64,000 nt of DNA. Origin: Litsea cubeba. Its lineage: Eukaryota > Streptophyta > Magnoliopsida > Laurales > Lauraceae. The DNA lies in NCBI GenBank assembly GCA_012931725.1, contig CM022949.1:70278997-70342996 (forward strand), read 5' to 3'. The notes under the pieces were generated by a model. It saw nothing but the letters and a program-made list of their open reading frames with translations. It had not been told where the DNA came from and ran no database searches. Below, one piece after another: positions 43,900-56,000 of this stretch; position 1 is the first letter of the stretch, and every line of letters starts with the position of its first letter. The translations under genes and the position numbers were made by a program.

Positions 43900-44180
43900 C
43901 CACAAAGCAAACCGGCTATCAATGCTACAAAACAAATCGGCTATCAATGCCACAAAACAAACTGGCTATCAATGCCCCAAATCAAAACTTGGCTTTCAAA
44001 AAAAAAAAACCCGGCTATCAATGCCATAAACCGGCTATCAATGCCTCAAACTGGCTATCAATGCCTCAAACCGGCTATCAATGCCATAAAAAACAGGCTA
44101 TCAATGCCACAAAAACTGGCTCTCATCCCAAAATCGGCTTTCATGCCACAAACAAAATCTGGCTCCCATGCTAAAACAAT
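43900..44180. repeat. CGGCTATCAATGCC short-unit array
   Basis: Roughly a dozen copies of CGGCTATCAATGCCACAAA-like units, 18-29 bp apart. The same CGGCTATAAA..GCC motif occurs just before the shared LTR (41692-41760) and at 60105-60150, so the element carries this repeat at both ends of its interior. Confidence 0.8.
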
Positions 44181-44442
44181 CATTTGACAAAAGATTTTCA
44201 TAAAATGACAAACTTTTGTTCAAATTCCATTTAGTAATTACTTTTTATCACAAAAAAATTTAAGTGAGCATAGGGAAAACAAAAAAAAAAGAGTACCAAG
44301 AAAAATACATGTGATACAAAAAAAGAAAAAAGAGAAAGTGTTCACAAGCACTACAAAAAAAAAATACCAAAAAAAATACATGTGGTACCAAAAAAACAAA
44401 GAAGAAGAGTTTCTGTTACAAAAAAAATGAGAAACCAGGAGC
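44181..44442. other. A-rich spacer before antisense gene end
   Basis: Poly-A runs (up to about 11) and a short near-duplicate (AAAATACATGTG(A/G)TAC, near 44304 and 44375). No coding content. Confidence 0.5.
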
Positions 44443-47335
44443 TCAGCCAAAAATGGTCTCCAACAAAAGTTTCAGCTCCTCAAGTAAACTTTTGGCCTCA
44501 GCCGTCAGAGTTTCCAAGGCACGCTTCTTCAGGGACTTGCCATGAGATGCTGGGGAATGCCGTAACCCTTCTAATACACCGGGAAGCTTATCCCAAGCAG
44601 TTCGCCATTGTTTGTTCTCCTCAGTCCTCCTTTTGAGAATTCGATCAGCATCTGCAACCTGGTGAGTCAGAGCACTCTCCCTGTCGTGTGCCTCTGTCAT
44701 AACAGCCCACTTGGCCGCGACTTGTGCCTCCAAATGCTCAAGACGTTGATGGTAATCTCATTCCTCAGTCCAATGATGGCTAACTCTTCTAAGTTCCTCT
44801 CCTGGATGAACTGCTTCCTGCTCTGTGTAGTCTCATCCAAGTAAAATTAAGCCTTATTAGTAGGATCCTGGAACATCTCCCTGAAGAAGTCACCATTAGG
44901 GAAAGCCATGGTCTCAAACCACTTGTCACCTAGCGCAATGATCCTATCAACGATCGCCCTGGCACCTGTGACGTCCAGACCAACTTCTTCGGCATTAGTC
45001 AGAATCTCTTGCACATGCTGGATCATACCAAATTTGGCATCCAAGTGTCCAGAAAGGAGAGTCTCGATCCAAGAGCTCAGAACTCGTGCCAGCACCTTCT
45101 TCACAAATAGAAGAGATGACCCAGATGAAGATTCACCCCGCTCCATCGGTCGGCTGCTCATGTCATGCCCATTGGAAGAGTAACAAAAGAACTCTTTCCA
45201 ATTGGAGCCACCGGGGAAAGAATCTCATCACAAGTTCTCGCCTCTACCATGTCAGAATTGGTTGTAGGAGTCTCTACCTCCGGATCAACCTCTGGTTCTG
45301 AAGAAAGTGATGGACTCTCTTCTGTCACTTCAAAGCCTGCCAAAGAAACACAAAAAGGTATAAATATAATCCTGTTATAAAAAAATCTACCTCAGAATTG
45401 GTTGTAGGAGTCTCTACCTCCGGATCAACCTCTGGTTCTGAAGAAAGTGATGGACTCTCTTCTGTCACTTCAAAGCCTGCCAAAGAAACACAAAAAGGTA
45501 TAAATATAATCCTGTTATAAAAAAATCTTTAACAGGGTTATTACTATAAAGTACCTTCTTCGACGACTGGCAGAACACTTTCTTCCTCCACGAACTCATC
45601 GAAAGCATTGTCAACATTTGCGTCCATCGATGGTTCAAAGTCATCAGAATCCTGTGGCAACTCAGCTGACAAAAAAGTATGTTAGCAAATCAAGTCACAG
45701 AAAAAAAAAGAGAATAAAAGAAGTTATACCAATTGGAGATTCTGGAAGCACTCCAGAGTCCCTCGGTTCTTCTTCAGGTGCCTCCACAGGATTTGTCACC
45801 GCCTCATCGGTCGGAACCTTAAGTATCGCCAAGCCTTCGTCTTCTACTAAAAAAAAAAAGAAAAGCAGAAACAGAAAGCAAATCAGAACATGGAAAAATC
45901 CCATGAAAAGAATGGAAAGAGAAAGAGGAAGAACCATACCTTCACCGATGGTCTCTTCTTCTCGACTCCTTTTTTCCGGAGGCTCGTCAGCATTTTCTGG
46001 CACCTCCTCATCAACAGTAAGAGGAACTTCCATATCAGGAGAGTCTTCATCCCGTCCCTCGCGATGCTGACTCCTCTTCCTCTTACTTCTACGGGCTCGC
46101 TTCCTAGAGGAACCTGCCCAGCTGTCAGAGTCAGGTTTCGCACTTGGCTCCTCACTGGATGGTCTACCCTTGCCAGTGGACTCCACGGAAGCTCGCCCCT
46201 GTGCCGCTTGCATCCAAGCATCAAGCTGAGCTTCTTCTTGTTCTAGCTGCTCTAAAGCCTCATTAGGTACTTCCTGAACAGCTTTAGAACCAATGGCGCC
46301 CTGGTCACCGAGAAAGCCTATCTTGTGGTTCTCTCCAGAAAAGAAGGCCCAAACTTCCTCTCGCCGGACGGCATCCGACTTTCCAAGGCCTTTTCCAGAC
46401 GACAGCTTCACATCAAGCTCTTTCTTGGAAAACCCCCGATATACCGAAAAGCTCTCTGCGAACCACTTCGCGAAGCCGGCAATCCGGAAAGTCGACAGCA
46501 CAGGATAGGAAATCATGGCAGCAGTGTCTTCAGCACTATAGAAAGCCCATGTGTTTCTCTCGTCCTGTAAACTTCCAAAGCGCTTCACCATGCTTAAAGG
46601 CGCTCCAACAATGCCTTGAGAAAAGCCCAACTACAGTGCAAAACGAGAAGGCACATACGGCTGGATGTGGATGAAAAGATGTCTACGGTACACCATTGTG
46701 CCAACACGTGTACTAAAAAGCCACTCCTTCTCTGCATTCGTCAAGGAGTAATGCCTTCTCGACCCTGCCCTGGTAGAGTCTCGGGAGGCACCAAAATCAA
46801 AAGCCTTCTTTCGCAACTCGGAGAAAGGTTCACTGAAGACTACCCCATCTTGACGTCCCTGAACCGTCGGATCCTCATGCGGGCAAACAAAAGTGATTCG
46901 AGCACGGCTTTGCCCTTAGCCAATCGAATCATCAGAGGATCATCATCCTGTGCAGCACCCAGCCGATGGAAGCCAGGACAGTGGTATACATACCACGAAT
47001 AGAAATGTGGGCTGAAAATACCTTGTTCATGGGAAGCCCATGCCGAACCAAAAAAGCAGCAGCCTACAGTTCGGTACACAAGTAGGAGTAAAGAGTTGGC
47101 ACCAAAGCAAGCCGCTCTCCAAACGCCATCTGACAAGAAGGAAAGATACAATGCGACCTGATGTGTGTTCCATCTCCTCCAGCAAAAATAGCCTCACCTA
47201 GCCAATAAGTGAGGTAAATAGTGAGATCTCTCCGCAGTGCAATGCTTAAGCAAATGGTGTCTGTACTCGCGAAGAAACCCCTCAACTCTTCTTGCATGGC
47301 CGAAGTCTTCTTCGAACCCGGATCCTGAGCCCTGG
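44443..47335 (-). pseudogene. Antisense plant-mobile-domain/coiled-coil gene, copy 2
   Basis: Homolog of copy 1 throughout, but it keeps the 3' end that CACTA removed from copy 1. The minus frame ends with LLEELKLLLETIFG and a stop at 44443. The parts are a coiled-coil C-terminus (44443-45350), small acidic exons (about 45550-45670 and 45730-45850), and the basic, plant-mobile-domain-like region (about 45940-47335). It carries frameshifts, a TAG near 46632, and a 140-bp tandem duplication (45252-45527) that doubles one exon start. Element D cuts the N-terminal side at 47336. The rest continues at 55597 after loss of about 700 bp relative to copy 1 (its 37446-38145). Confidence 0.7.
45252..45527. 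repeat. 140-bp exact tandem duplication within antisense gene copy 2
   Basis: The block starting TCAGAATTGGTTGTAGGAGT at 45252 is repeated from 45392 with no visible difference. It includes the 5' part of an exon (GFEVTEESPSLSSEPEVDPE) with its splice acceptor. Copy 1 has one copy only. Confidence 0.92.
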
Positions 47336-50300
47336 TGTAAGACCCCGACCCCCAGTTCTTTTGTTTAGTATTATTTTAATCATGGTTTAGCTTTTTAAGT
47401 GAGATTAGAGTTGGTTTGACTTTGTCTTTGAGTTTGACTAGATTTTTCATAGCCTTGGAATTTTGAGGACGATTGACTTTGGTTTGACCCGACCCGTGTG
47501 AAATGTATTTTATGAGAAATTACTCTTGATTTCTAAAAATCCCGAATTTGGTTTATTTTGACTCATTTCATTAAGTTTAACAACTTTCATGTTTTGACCA
47601 TTTTAATTTGATGATCAAAAATATGTTTTTCGACAAAAAGGGCAAAATTGACCTTTCACACTAAATCTGTACTTGAATTTCGAAAATTTCAGAATTTGGG
47701 GAAAATATACTTTTTGGAAAGTAAATGTTTCGTTGATCGATTTTGTCTTCTTCGTCGATCTCATTCGGGACCCACAAATGTTAGTTTCAGCCCTTTGTAA
47801 TGTTGGGGCCCATGGGACCCACTTGCCCACTTTATAAAAGGGGCTGAACCCTCTTCTTCTTCTTCCATTCCCTGCAACGATTCCAGCTGTGGCTGGAACC
47901 ATTTTCCAGCCACTCTCTCTCCTCCAATATGCTTTCTTCTTGGGTGCTAAATGGGGGAATGATCTCCAAACCTTCTTCCCCACCTTCCAAGCTTTCCAAG
48001 GATGCATTTTTCGAATGATTTGAGCCAAGGAAACCTTCTTCTTCAAGCCCTTCTTCTTTGTTCAAGCTACAAGAGGTTAGCCATGGTTTTCCTTTCATGA
48101 AATCTTGGTTTTTCAAACCATTTGGAGTATTTTTCTCATATATGCAAAGGCTTTCTTTGAGATTTGCAATGGATTGAATTTCTAGGGCTTCTTCTTGGGC
48201 TATTTTTGGGGGTTTGTGATTTTGGTAGCTTGAGACCTTGAAGAGACCTTCTTGGAGTGTTTTGTTTCTCACCTTAACCAAGGCAAGTGAATATTCTAGC
48301 TAATTTGACAAATGTGTCCAATATGAATGATTTTATGTTAGCTTCATTCTATGATTTGTTCATTTATAGATTTATTCCCTTGAAAAGTCTAAGCAATGGT
48401 TTATATTTGATTTTCTTAAGTGATTGCTTTACAACAATCTAAATCTTCATTCTCCAATTGATCATCTTTGGTTTCACTCTTTATGTCTTAGAATTTCTGT
48501 CTTTTTGGTTGAAGAAAGATTTGTTTATGTTTTGATTCTTTGGAAATGGATGGAATTAGTGTATTAATGATTTGATGGAGTTTTGTTGAGGTTAGGAGAG
48601 GCTTAAATCATGAGAAAAGAATTGATGGAAGAGTTAGAAGGAGAAAAGAATTGAAAAAGGATACAAAGAGTGCATTCTGCACTCAAGATTCGGACCCAGC
48701 AGAACTGGGCTGCTCGAGCGAGCCCATGGTCCGCTCAAGCGGACCAGGTTCTGGGAGGGGTCCGCTTGAGCGAGCCTTGGGCCCAATCCTGGGTCCTCTT
48801 GTGGATCTGTTTTGGGCCTGTTTTGTAGCATCTTTTTCAGGTCTGTTTAAGGTCCATTCTAGCTTTCTTTCTCTTGTGTTTTGAGGCCCATTTAGTTCCT
48901 AATAATATGAAGAAGCCCGGGGAAGATTTGAAATAAATTTTATTACTCCGAAATTGTGAATTGGAATGAGAATAATGAGAGAATGAATATATGTGGAATT
49001 TACCCGGGAATCTTTTTAATCTCAATGCACATTTTATCTTTTTAAATGTTGTGGGTTTTCATTGGCATCAAACATGTTTTTTTATTAATCAATGTTTAAA
49101 AGTTAGGTGTGTATTGAGATAGTCCTTTTGTAAGTCATTATACACTATTCTACTCCATTCCAAGTCAGAAAAACGTATATATATTCTTTGTAAATTGATT
49201 TGAAATGAATTGAGTGGTTTGCCACGATGGGAAATATCGATAAAACTACTTGTTTTGAGTTAATTGATATTGTCCGTTTGTAAATCATCCAAGTAGTTGC
49301 TTTTATCGATTTTTGGTAATGTATTGCGATGATTTAAAATGCATCGGTCCGACAAATGGATTTGATTGGTTCTCCACGTTCAGAAATACATCGATAAGGC
49401 TACTCATCAGATTTGTTCGGATTTGTCAATATACTCAGCATGTATTTGTTTAGGAGTAGTCCTTTCATCGATTTCAGAAATGAATTATTATGATTTGATT
49501 TGTATCGGTTTCGGGTTTCGAAAACTAAAGGCACCACTAGGCTTAGGTCACCTTGTCGAGCTGATCACCCGGCTTGGGATCTTTAACTTGTCTGCCAACT
49601 GCAGCTTGGATTCTGTCTGTACTGACCATGGCAACGGTTTTGGCCGGTCCCACGTGTAGTGGCTACGGTTCTGTTTGATAACGACTTTGTTCGTTCCGGT
49701 CCCATGAGTAGTGACTACGGTTCTGTCTGCACTTGTTACTTCGGTAATAGGAGAATATATGTATATGTGGTTTGCCAATGTTTTATCCGTTAGATATTTT
49801 ACTTTATGATTCTTGTTTGTTCATGCTCATTATAGTCTTTGAATTTGTTAATGTTTAAGAAATCGATCTTTTATCGTATTCTCTATTATGCAGGATTTTA
49901 AACGTATTTCCAATTATTCGATGTTTTACATAGTCTGTTATGTTTTTAAGATATTTAGGTTTCGGATACTGTTCATTTATTTGCTTGATATTTATGTCCA
50001 ATCTTTCATTCGTTTTATCATGATTTATTACTATTATTGTTTAGACTCTTTAATGGATTTACAATTATTTCATAATATTTTATAAATGCCCATTACCATA
50101 TTATTTGAATTTTTGCTTGCCAGACCGTCGTGTCTGACCCCCTTTGTTTGGTGCCAGGACTCTTTCTCTTCCCCTTTTTAGGTGTTTGATCGGAGGAGGC
50201 GGTTGAGCTGCCGGTCTGACGCGAGAGGCTGCCTTTGATGTCATATAGATGTCAAGTTTGGCACCGGAGTTCGTAATATCATTTGGGGTAGCATTTTATT

Positions 50301-50681
50301 TAGTTGTTTATTTTTGTATGGCTTTGTTAGCCTTTTTCATGGGATTTGTAATTAATGTACTTGTTAATTTGTAACTTTAACATATGTGGGAAATAAGATG
50401 TCCAGTTACTGCCAGCTCAGTATTCTATGATTTATGATTTGTACCAGTCTGCTCATTTGATGGCTTTATGATATTGGTTGAGTGCGACACGGAATCCGAC
50501 GGCCACGGGCTCCGAGTCGCAAACACCATGTTTAGCTTCCGCGAAAAATATATTCTGATCGTGATGGAATTTTGTTATCCTCACACATCCGGATCTTGGG
50601 AAATAGTGAAAGTCTTAATAAATCCCAAAATTTCGCATCCCGAGTTCGGATCACTGCAGGGCCTGGTTTCGGGGTGTGACA
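47336..50681 (+). repeat. 5' LTR of element D
   Basis: 3346 bp. TATAAAAG at 47833-47840. The palindrome cluster at 48711-48775 is partly decayed: CTCGAG at 48713, CTCAAG at 48734, CTTGAG at 48765. The CAGAC/GTCTG hairpin is at 50121-50136. The open frames inside are unremarkable. Confidence 0.9.
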
Positions 50682-50702
50682 GGTTTGGTATCGGAGCTGG
50701 TT
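50682..50702 (+). other. Primer-binding site of element D
   Basis: TTTGGTATCGGAGCTGG follows the LTR end (TGACA) directly. Apart from one change (TATCGG for TATCAG) it fits initiator-Met tRNA. Confidence 0.75.
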
Positions 50703-53700
50703 AGTTTCTAGCAAAATAAATCACTCTAGAGACATTAAGACGTGTGGTGAGGATTCGTTAGATTGTGTCGATTTGTTTTCTCTTGTCTTTGTTTCTTTGA
50801 ATTTGAGTTCGCTTTTCTTTTAGTTCGGGAGACTTTTCTTGTCTTTTCTGTTGTTTTTGTTGTTAGGGAATTTGGACAACCAATTTCCTCTTTCGTGGGG
50901 GAGAATTTAAAATCTCCACACCCACATTTAGTGTCTTTTGCTCGTGTTCGCATCGAAGATTGGAAACTTTATGGATTTAGTATGTTGTTTTCGGAGAACA
51001 TCAGCAGACTTTCAGCCTTCAGCATCTCCATTGTGATTCATGAGAGAAGATGCGTACATTTGTTTGCTAGAGAAGAACATGAGTAATACATGAAGACCCC
51101 CTTTCAGTTAATCGGAGATCGTCTTACAGCATGCCAAGGTAAGTAAGTGAGGAGTTTTAGCAGAACCTAGACCGACTTCCTGAGACGAAGGGTTACAGAA
51201 GACATTTTGGTTGACTGATTTTATGAAGGGAGAAGTAATTCTTAGTTAGTAAGACTAGAAGTTAGTGCCAAAAACTCAGGGATTCCGGGATTCAATGAGC
51301 CTTGTCATAGTTTTGGCTAAGAATTTCCGTAACTTGCAGCTTAGCTAGTGTAGTTGATTCAGTGGTAATACCAAGTGGATGGTTAGTTGTAGTCAAGATA
51401 ATTTTCGGCAGCAGAGGAAACCTTGTGGATTTTACCGACTTCCAGGGTATTGGATTGGATAACGTGTAGATGCAAGTGAATACCTCAGTTATTGTGATGT
51501 CCATTTCTTGATGAGAATGATTTTCATGATATTTTCATCTTTTGTTATGTTTTTTTCTTAATGTCTATGATTTATCCTTGTAGTGTTTAAGCTATGGATT
51601 ATGTTTAATCTTCTTAAGATATTGTTTTACAATGATCTTGGAATTTTGCTCTTGTTTTAATTTTCTTAAATGTTGACATCTACATTTCAAAACCTTAATG
51701 ATTTCAAAATTTTGTATATGTTTGGTTGGAAATGGATGGATGTTTTTAATGATGGATTGTAGAGGCTAGTGAATAAACTGATCTTTAAAAGCAAATAACT
51801 AAAATTGTGTTTCTTTTTCAAAGCATAGTGTGAAATTTCTATTTCATTGATTTGTTTCCTTTGGTGGCTATGCAAGATGAATTTCTTAAGGGTTTTTGTG
51901 TTCAGATTATATACAGATTCCTATAATTGTTTTAACGTTCAGCTGTGTTTAGATTTCTACTGGATTTTTATGAACAAATGAGTTCAGATTTGAACAAGGT
52001 TTAGTGTCTAATTAACACTCAGATTTCAACAAAGTTTAATGTATAGTCATACTATATGAATCTGATTTATTTTTGAAATCCTGATTTGAAATTGTTAAGT
52101 GTTTCAATGATTTGTTTGGTTATGAAAATATGAATTTCAAAATGAATAATGTTATTTCATACTCAAACTTTGATAAACTTTATTTATTTAAGCTTTATTT
52201 GATAATTTGGAGGTTCAATTTCTACTATGTTTTAAAATGATGAAATTCAACTAAGTGACTGCTTAGTCATTATGTTTAAAATTTTAAGATTTGTTTTGCA
52301 TTGAATGGAATGAGTTGTAATAGCTTAGGGTTGAAGTGTGGAAGTGTATGAATTGAAGGGTTGATGGATGTCAGGAAGTGTACTGGTTCAGTTGGAGACA
52401 AAGTTGGATTTATGAGAGAGTAAACATCATTCGAGACGTGACCTTCGGAAGTTGATGAGACAATTGTTCTTACAGGAAAGGTAGGGTATAAGGCAGAAAC
52501 AGAAGATTGAGCAGACTCCAGATTGTGAAAAAATTCAGTCAAGCACCATTCAAGAAAATGACTCTACCCACGCCTTTGCAAGGATTTAGTTAATTGGTGA
52601 ACCTTAGAGGACAAACTAAAAGTGGTGGAATTGCTTCGAGACTTGGATTGAAAGTTTCAGCTTATCAGGGAATGATGCTAGCTTGGCAAGTTTATTTTGT
52701 TGATGACACAGTATCAAGCAGAAGATCAAGAACAACAGATAGAATCAGAGTGAGCATGGACTTCTGAGTACAGTGGAGAAAGACTTGAACTTTACAATTT
52801 TAAACACACCCGTGTTGGATTTCTAAGATCGGTTATGCTTGTCAGAAGTAGAAGACTTGAAGAGTGAAATCTGAAGAGGCAAGCCATGCGAAGTTTCGGC
52901 ACAGAACAGCTCAGCAGGTTATGGCAGTTTAACATATGGTTTATAGCAGTGTGACATCTGGGTTGTAGCAGACCAAGTCTAAGACATGATACCTCTAGAA
53001 TTTTGGAGTTTGTAAGTCAGAATCGGGAAGGATTTGTAATGTGTCAGGAGAACCGTATAGCCAGTTAACTCGATCAGTTTATTGCTCACGAGAGAAGACA
53101 GATGATGAATGCGAGGAACCAACGGGTTGCTAAGTCACTCACTTCAAAGATAATGTGTTGACATGGGACTCTTGTTGTAAGAGCTTTAATAGAGGTGGCA
53201 GCATTGTTTCGAGAATTTGAATGACATTGATTGAAGATGGAAGAGACCCGTACGTAGTAGAACTTCAGTTTTGCCAATTCTTCGAAGACTAGACCGAATG
53301 GAAGGGTCGAACCAAAATTCGAGAAAAACATAGTAGAGCAAACATATGGAATTTCAGAATTTTCCGGGATGAAGTTTTTAGAGTGAAAGCATGTCTACGA
53401 CCAAATCTTCATGCAAGTGTCAGGGATATGGTGTACAGCTCGGTATAACTTAAGGCACAGAATTTCAGAGTAACAGAAGAAGAAAGAACTTGCAGCTTCT
53501 TAGGCCGACAGTGACTGACGAGGTAAGTAAAAGAAATGATCCAGTGCAAGAACGACAGATGACACCAAGGATGATTAGAAGAATTGTTAACACTAGTTTG
53601 GTCAGAGAAGTATGTTTTCGAGCGGATATGCGGAATAGTGTGAAGCCTTCAACCGAAACAAATATGTTGTTGCCGATGCACCTTAACATCAGGTTTGATC

Positions 53701-53808
53701 AGTGGACATCTCAGTTGCCGAGGTTCAGCGAGGGTGTCAGTGTTTTTATTAGTCTTTTGGGTTTTTTATTTTTATTTGGTTTAGACCATTTGGAGGACCA
53801 AATGGGTT
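50703..53808. other. Non-coding interior of element D
   Basis: About 3.1 kb with no gag, RT, integrase or chromodomain that I can detect on either strand. The longest frame (53490-53876, 128 codons) runs into the 3' LTR and has no recognised domain. Parts look like degraded sequence rather than a gene. Confidence 0.6.
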
Positions 53809-53821
53809 CTAGGGGGGGGGA
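53809..53821 (+). other. Polypurine tract of element D
   Basis: CTAGGGGGGGGGA immediately before the 3' LTR. Confidence 0.8.
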
Positions 53822-55596
53822 TGTAAGACCCCGACCCCTAGTTCTTTTGTTTAGTGTTGTTTTAATCGTGGTTTAGCTTTTTAAGTGAGATTAGAGTTGG
53901 TTTGACTTTGTCTTTGAGTTTGACTAGATTTTTCATAGCCTTGGAGTTTTGAGGACTGTTGACTTTGGTTTGACCCGGCCCGTGTGAAATGTATTTTATG
54001 AGAAATTACTCTTAATTTCTAAAAATTCTAAATTTGGTTTATTTTGACTCATTTCATTAAGTTTAACAACTTTCATGTTTTGACCATTTTGATTTGATGA
54101 TCAAAAATACGTTTTTCGAGAAAAAGGGCAAAATTAACCTTTCACACTAAATCTGTACTTGAATTTCGAAAATTTCAGAATTTGGGGAAAATATACTTTT
54201 TGGAAAGTAAATATTTCGTTGATCGATTTTGTCTTCTTTGTCGATCTCATTCGGGACCCACAAATGTTAGTTTCAGCGCTTTGTAATGTTGGGGCCCATG
54301 GGACCCACTTGCGCACTTTATAAAAGGGGCTGAACCCTCTTCTTCTTCTTCCATTCCCTGCAACGATTCCAGCTATGGCTGGAACCCTTTTCCAGCCACC
54401 CTCTCTCCTCCAATATTCTTTCTTCTTAGGTGCTAAATGAGGGAATGATCTCCAAACCTTCTTCCCCACCTTCCATGCTTTCCAAGGATGCATTTTTCGA
54501 ATGATTTGAGCCAAGGAAACCTTATTCTTCAAGCCCTTCTTCTTTGTTCAAGCTACAAGAGGTTAGCCATGGTTTTCCTTTCATGAAATCTTGGTTTTTC
54601 AAACCATTTGGAGTATTTTTCTCATATATGCAAAGGCTTTCTTCGAGATTTGCAATGGATTGAATTTCTAGGGCTTCTTCTTGGGCTATTTTTGGGGGTT
54701 TGTGATTTTGGTAGCTTGAGACCTTGAAGAGACCTTCTTGGAGTGTTTTGTTTCTCACCTTAACCAAGGCAAGTGAATATTCTAGCTAATTTGACAAATG
54801 TGTCCAATATGAATGATTTTATGTTAGCTTCATTCTATGATTTGTTCATTTATAGATTTATTCCCTTGAAAAGTCTAAGCAATGGTTTATATTTGATTTT
54901 CTTAAGTGATTGCTTTACAACAATCTAAATCTTCATTCTCCAATTGATCATCTTTGGTTTCACTCTTTATGTCTCAGAATTTCTATGTCTTTTTGGTTGA
55001 AGAAAGATTTGTTTATGTTTTGATTCTTTGGAAATGGATGGAAGAAATTAGTGTATTAATGATTTGATGGAGTTTTGTTGAGGTTAGGAGAGGCTTAAAT
55101 CATGAGAAAATAATTGATGGAAGAGTTATAAGGAGAAAAGAATTGAAAAAGGATACAAAGAGTGCATTCTGCACTCACGATTCGGACCCAGCAGAATTGG
55201 GCTGCTCGAGCGAGCCCATGGTCCGCTCGAGTGGACCAGGTTCTGGGAGGGGTCCGCTCGAGCGAGCCTTGGGCCGCTCGAGCGGACCTGGGCCCAGTCC
55301 TGGGTCCTCTTGTGGATCTGTTTTGGGCCTATTTTGTAGCATCTTTTTCAGGTCTGTTTAAGGTCCACTCTAGCTTTCTTTCTCTTGTGTTTTGAGGCCC
55401 ATTTAGTTCCTAATAATATGAAGAAGCCCAGGGAAGATTTGAAATAAATTTTATTACTCCGAAATTGTGAAATGGAATGAGAATAATGAGAGAATGAATA
55501 TATGTGGAATTTACCCGGGAATCTTTTTAATCTCAATGCACACTTTATCATTTTAAATCTTGTGGATTTTCATTGGCATCAAACATGTTCTTTCAT
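53822..55596 (+). repeat. 3' LTR of element D, truncated
   Basis: Matches the first 1.75 kb of the 5' LTR with scattered substitutions, then stops where the 5' LTR continues (counterpart near 49084). It keeps a better palindrome cluster: CTCGAG at 55205, 55226, 55257 and 55277, where the 5' LTR lacks the last one. The junction at 55596/55597 leads directly into the antisense gene. Confidence 0.88.
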
Positions 55597-56000
55597 TGGG
55601 GGCAAGGCTCATGATCGAGACGGTGCGATCAAACGTTGACCAGGTAGCAACGGTCTTCTTCTCACTATCTGCTGTGAAAGAGAACTGAAAACATCTCCTC
55701 TGGTATGTCATGTCATCAGGGACGACATCACCAAAGAAGAAGGTAGGCTTGGGTAAAACACTCTGATCTTCTATCACCCATGGACGACTGCTTACCATGA
55801 TCTTATAAAATTCCTCTCCCTTGAGAGCGATCAGTCGCTGCCTCATCTCATCTCTGTTGAGGGAGTCGCACTCTTCAAGATTTCTCTCAACATACTGAAC
55901 CTTCTCCCAGGCCTGCTGAACGGCCGGATTGGAAGATCTATCAGATCGACGAGGTACGCTTGTAGCAGGCTTTTACCCTTGGTCGTTCTGGAGGAACCAC
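55597..56000 (-). pseudogene. Antisense gene copy 2, 5' part
   Basis: Minus-strand coding, from a TTTGCAG splice acceptor near 55999, through AWEKVQYVERNLEECDSLNR, RLIALKGEEFYKIM and VLPKPTFFFGD to the TYQRRCFQFSFT block shared with copy 1 (38250-38160). It joins the truncated D LTR at 55597. It shows N-terminal sequence not present in copy 1. The upstream exon and promoter are not identified. Confidence 0.65.

Larger units (their letters stand above)
47336..55596 (+). mobile_element. Gypsy-type element D, long LTRs, no coding interior, 3' truncated
   Basis: A 3346-bp 5' LTR (47336-50681, TGTAAGACCCCGACCC...GGGGTGTGACA), a PBS reading TTTGGTATCGGAGC just after it, a 3.1-kb interior, a PPT (CTAGGGGGGGGGA, 53809-53821) and a 3' LTR from 53822 that stops at about 55596 after 1775 bp. 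The TGTAAGACCCC ends and Met-tRNA-type PBS are common in Tekay-like chromoviruses, but with no coding domain the lineage is inferred. The interior has no domain, so D is a large non-autonomous derivative. Confidence 0.85.

Noticed and set aside
44349..44368. CACTACAAAAAAAAAATACC as a CACTA left end
   Set aside because: Resembles the terminus at 34808, but lies in a poly-A-rich spacer without subterminal repeats and on the wrong side of the CACTA genes.
49366..50085. Small genes at 49366-49659 and 49888-50085
   Set aside because: Short frames inside the 5' LTR of D without domains and not kept in the related LTR E.
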